From Himantopus leucocephalus (lineage: Eukaryota; Chordata; Aves; Charadriiformes; Recurvirostridae), in contig RSEF01000003.1 of assembly GCA_003993805.1 (NCBI GenBank), positions 40,992,548 to 41,056,547 of the forward strand: a stretch of DNA of 64,000 nt. The letters run 5' to 3'. Under the pieces are notes generated by a model. It had not been told where the DNA came from. It did no database searches and saw nothing but the letters and a program-made list of their open reading frames with translations. Shown in pieces: positions 62,911 to 64,000 of the stretch (within the stretch, counting starts at the first letter, position 1; each line of letters begins with the position of its first letter). The position numbers were made by a program, and so were the translations under genes.

Positions 62911-64000
62911 CAGTTTATGGGTGGGTTAGCGAACAGTCCAAACACACTGGTGAAGCAGAGAATTAAAAGTTTGTGAGGTGGAAGATACGAATGCTTCCAC
63001 TGGCACATGATACTGTTTATATTTCCTGACTGGATGCTGCAAACTTTTGAAAAATGAAGACAAAGAACATCAACAAGACATTTATGACATTTACTGAATG
63101 TATTGACCTTTTTTAGAAGAGGTTTTAAACAGGGAAGAGGCTAACCCCATGAGAAATGGGTATTATCTCAATATTTAGATATGAAAATATTTCAAAATAA
63201 ATTTTTGTATCCTGTCACTCAGTTGGGAAAATTTAGTTCAGAGGAACACCAGTCAGTCTCCTAATAGCAGATATTATTGAGAACCGTTATAGAGTTGTAC
63301 TATAAGAGTACAGCATCTCAAAAACTTAGGTTGAAGGTATGGAGGGGGTTTTGAGCATTATTCTTTGGGATTAATTTGCTTATGTTTCATTTGAAGTGTA
63401 AATATTTTCCTTTATATTAAAGCAGCACAGCTTTGGATGCTTACAGGATTCAGATGTGCTTTTTATGTTGTGTGTTTCCGTGTCTGTTTTTCAAAGACTA
63501 TCAGTGCAGTTGTGAATGCACATGTAGAGTCTAGCTTGTTTTTTTCTTCATCGTGATGTGTAGTTTTGAACTCAAATAATATTGATGAGTTAAGCCATAA
63601 AACCTTTTAGAGAATCATCTTAGATTCATCTTAAGAAGTTATCTTATTTGATTTTTTAAATTATTTTTTCATGCTAGTATTAGATATGATTTTAATCATC
63701 ATAATTGTTAAAGGAAATATGATGTTCTTAAAAAAGTTAAAGATATACCTTGAAAAATATTCTTCATCTTGATGTTTGAAAGCCAGCAAATGAGAAATGG
63801 CAAAATACACTTGAGAGTATCAAAAAGCTTATTCTCATATATTATACAGGTATGGAAGAAAGCAGAAGTACAAAAACAATTGAAAAATATGTGAATACTG
63901 GCTAAAGGTGATAATTCTCTATTTTGACTGACTTGCCATTTTCAATGAAGACGTAATGCGCAAGGTTTAATACATAAAGTCCTGTAGGGAAGGAATAAGT

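Larger units (their letters stand above)
58091..64000. other. Mostly unique noncoding sequence
   Basis: No gene or confident interspersed repeat was seen apart from the small items listed separately. Open frames reach 117 codons only across the N-containing duplication at 61614-61669. The last 600 bases are strongly AT-rich. Confidence 0.55.

Noticed and set aside
1..64000. CRISPR arrays, prokaryotic operons, phage or plasmid features
   Set aside because: No regularly spaced direct repeats and no dense coding. Repeat content is avian, so such features are not expected.

Overview
The window looks like noncoding nuclear DNA from a bird, either between genes or inside a large intron. The evidence is repeat content, not genes. 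Several chicken-repeat-1 (CR1) LINE fragments end in the avian-type tail of repeated ATTCTATG-like units, and one long terminal repeat (LTR) is of the kind spread widely in bird genomes. Base composition is AT-rich throughout, with short GC-richer patches. No bacterial signals (operons, Shine-Dalgarno sites, dense long ORFs) are present. I could not recognise any intact protein-coding gene, tRNA, rRNA or CpG-island promoter on either strand. The longest open frames (187 and 179 codons, both minus strand near 39-41 kb) read like chance ORFs.

Layout. 1-11.87 kb: unique AT-rich sequence. 11.87-12.47 kb: a solo LTR on the minus strand. 14.09-14.41 kb: a well-preserved CR1 3' end on the minus strand, carrying the tail of its ORF2. 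14.4-22.0 kb: mostly unique, with one candidate exon at 15.7 kb. 22.0-23.3 kb: a repeat cluster with a 100-N gap, three CR1 pieces in both orientations and a local 54-bp duplication. 23.3-33.4 kb: unique, up to a second 100-N gap. 33.5-57.7 kb: unique, with two large direct duplications. 57.68-58.09 kb: an old, diverged CR1 on the minus strand. 58.1-64 kb: unique.

The most striking structure belongs to the assembly. There are eight isolated single N bases, and six of them sit exactly between two copies of a direct repeat (27, 37, 57, 193, 165 and 27 bp). This is what a scaffolder produces when overlapping contig ends are joined with a token one-base gap instead of being merged. These are probably false duplications, although the 165-bp pair differs at 6 sites and could be real.

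A few short segments have open frames with plausible splice signals (15710, 22363, 25561, 29143, and a 9-base microexon-like site at 47621). They are listed at low confidence, because such signals arise often by chance in 64 kb. I found no convincing new biological system.
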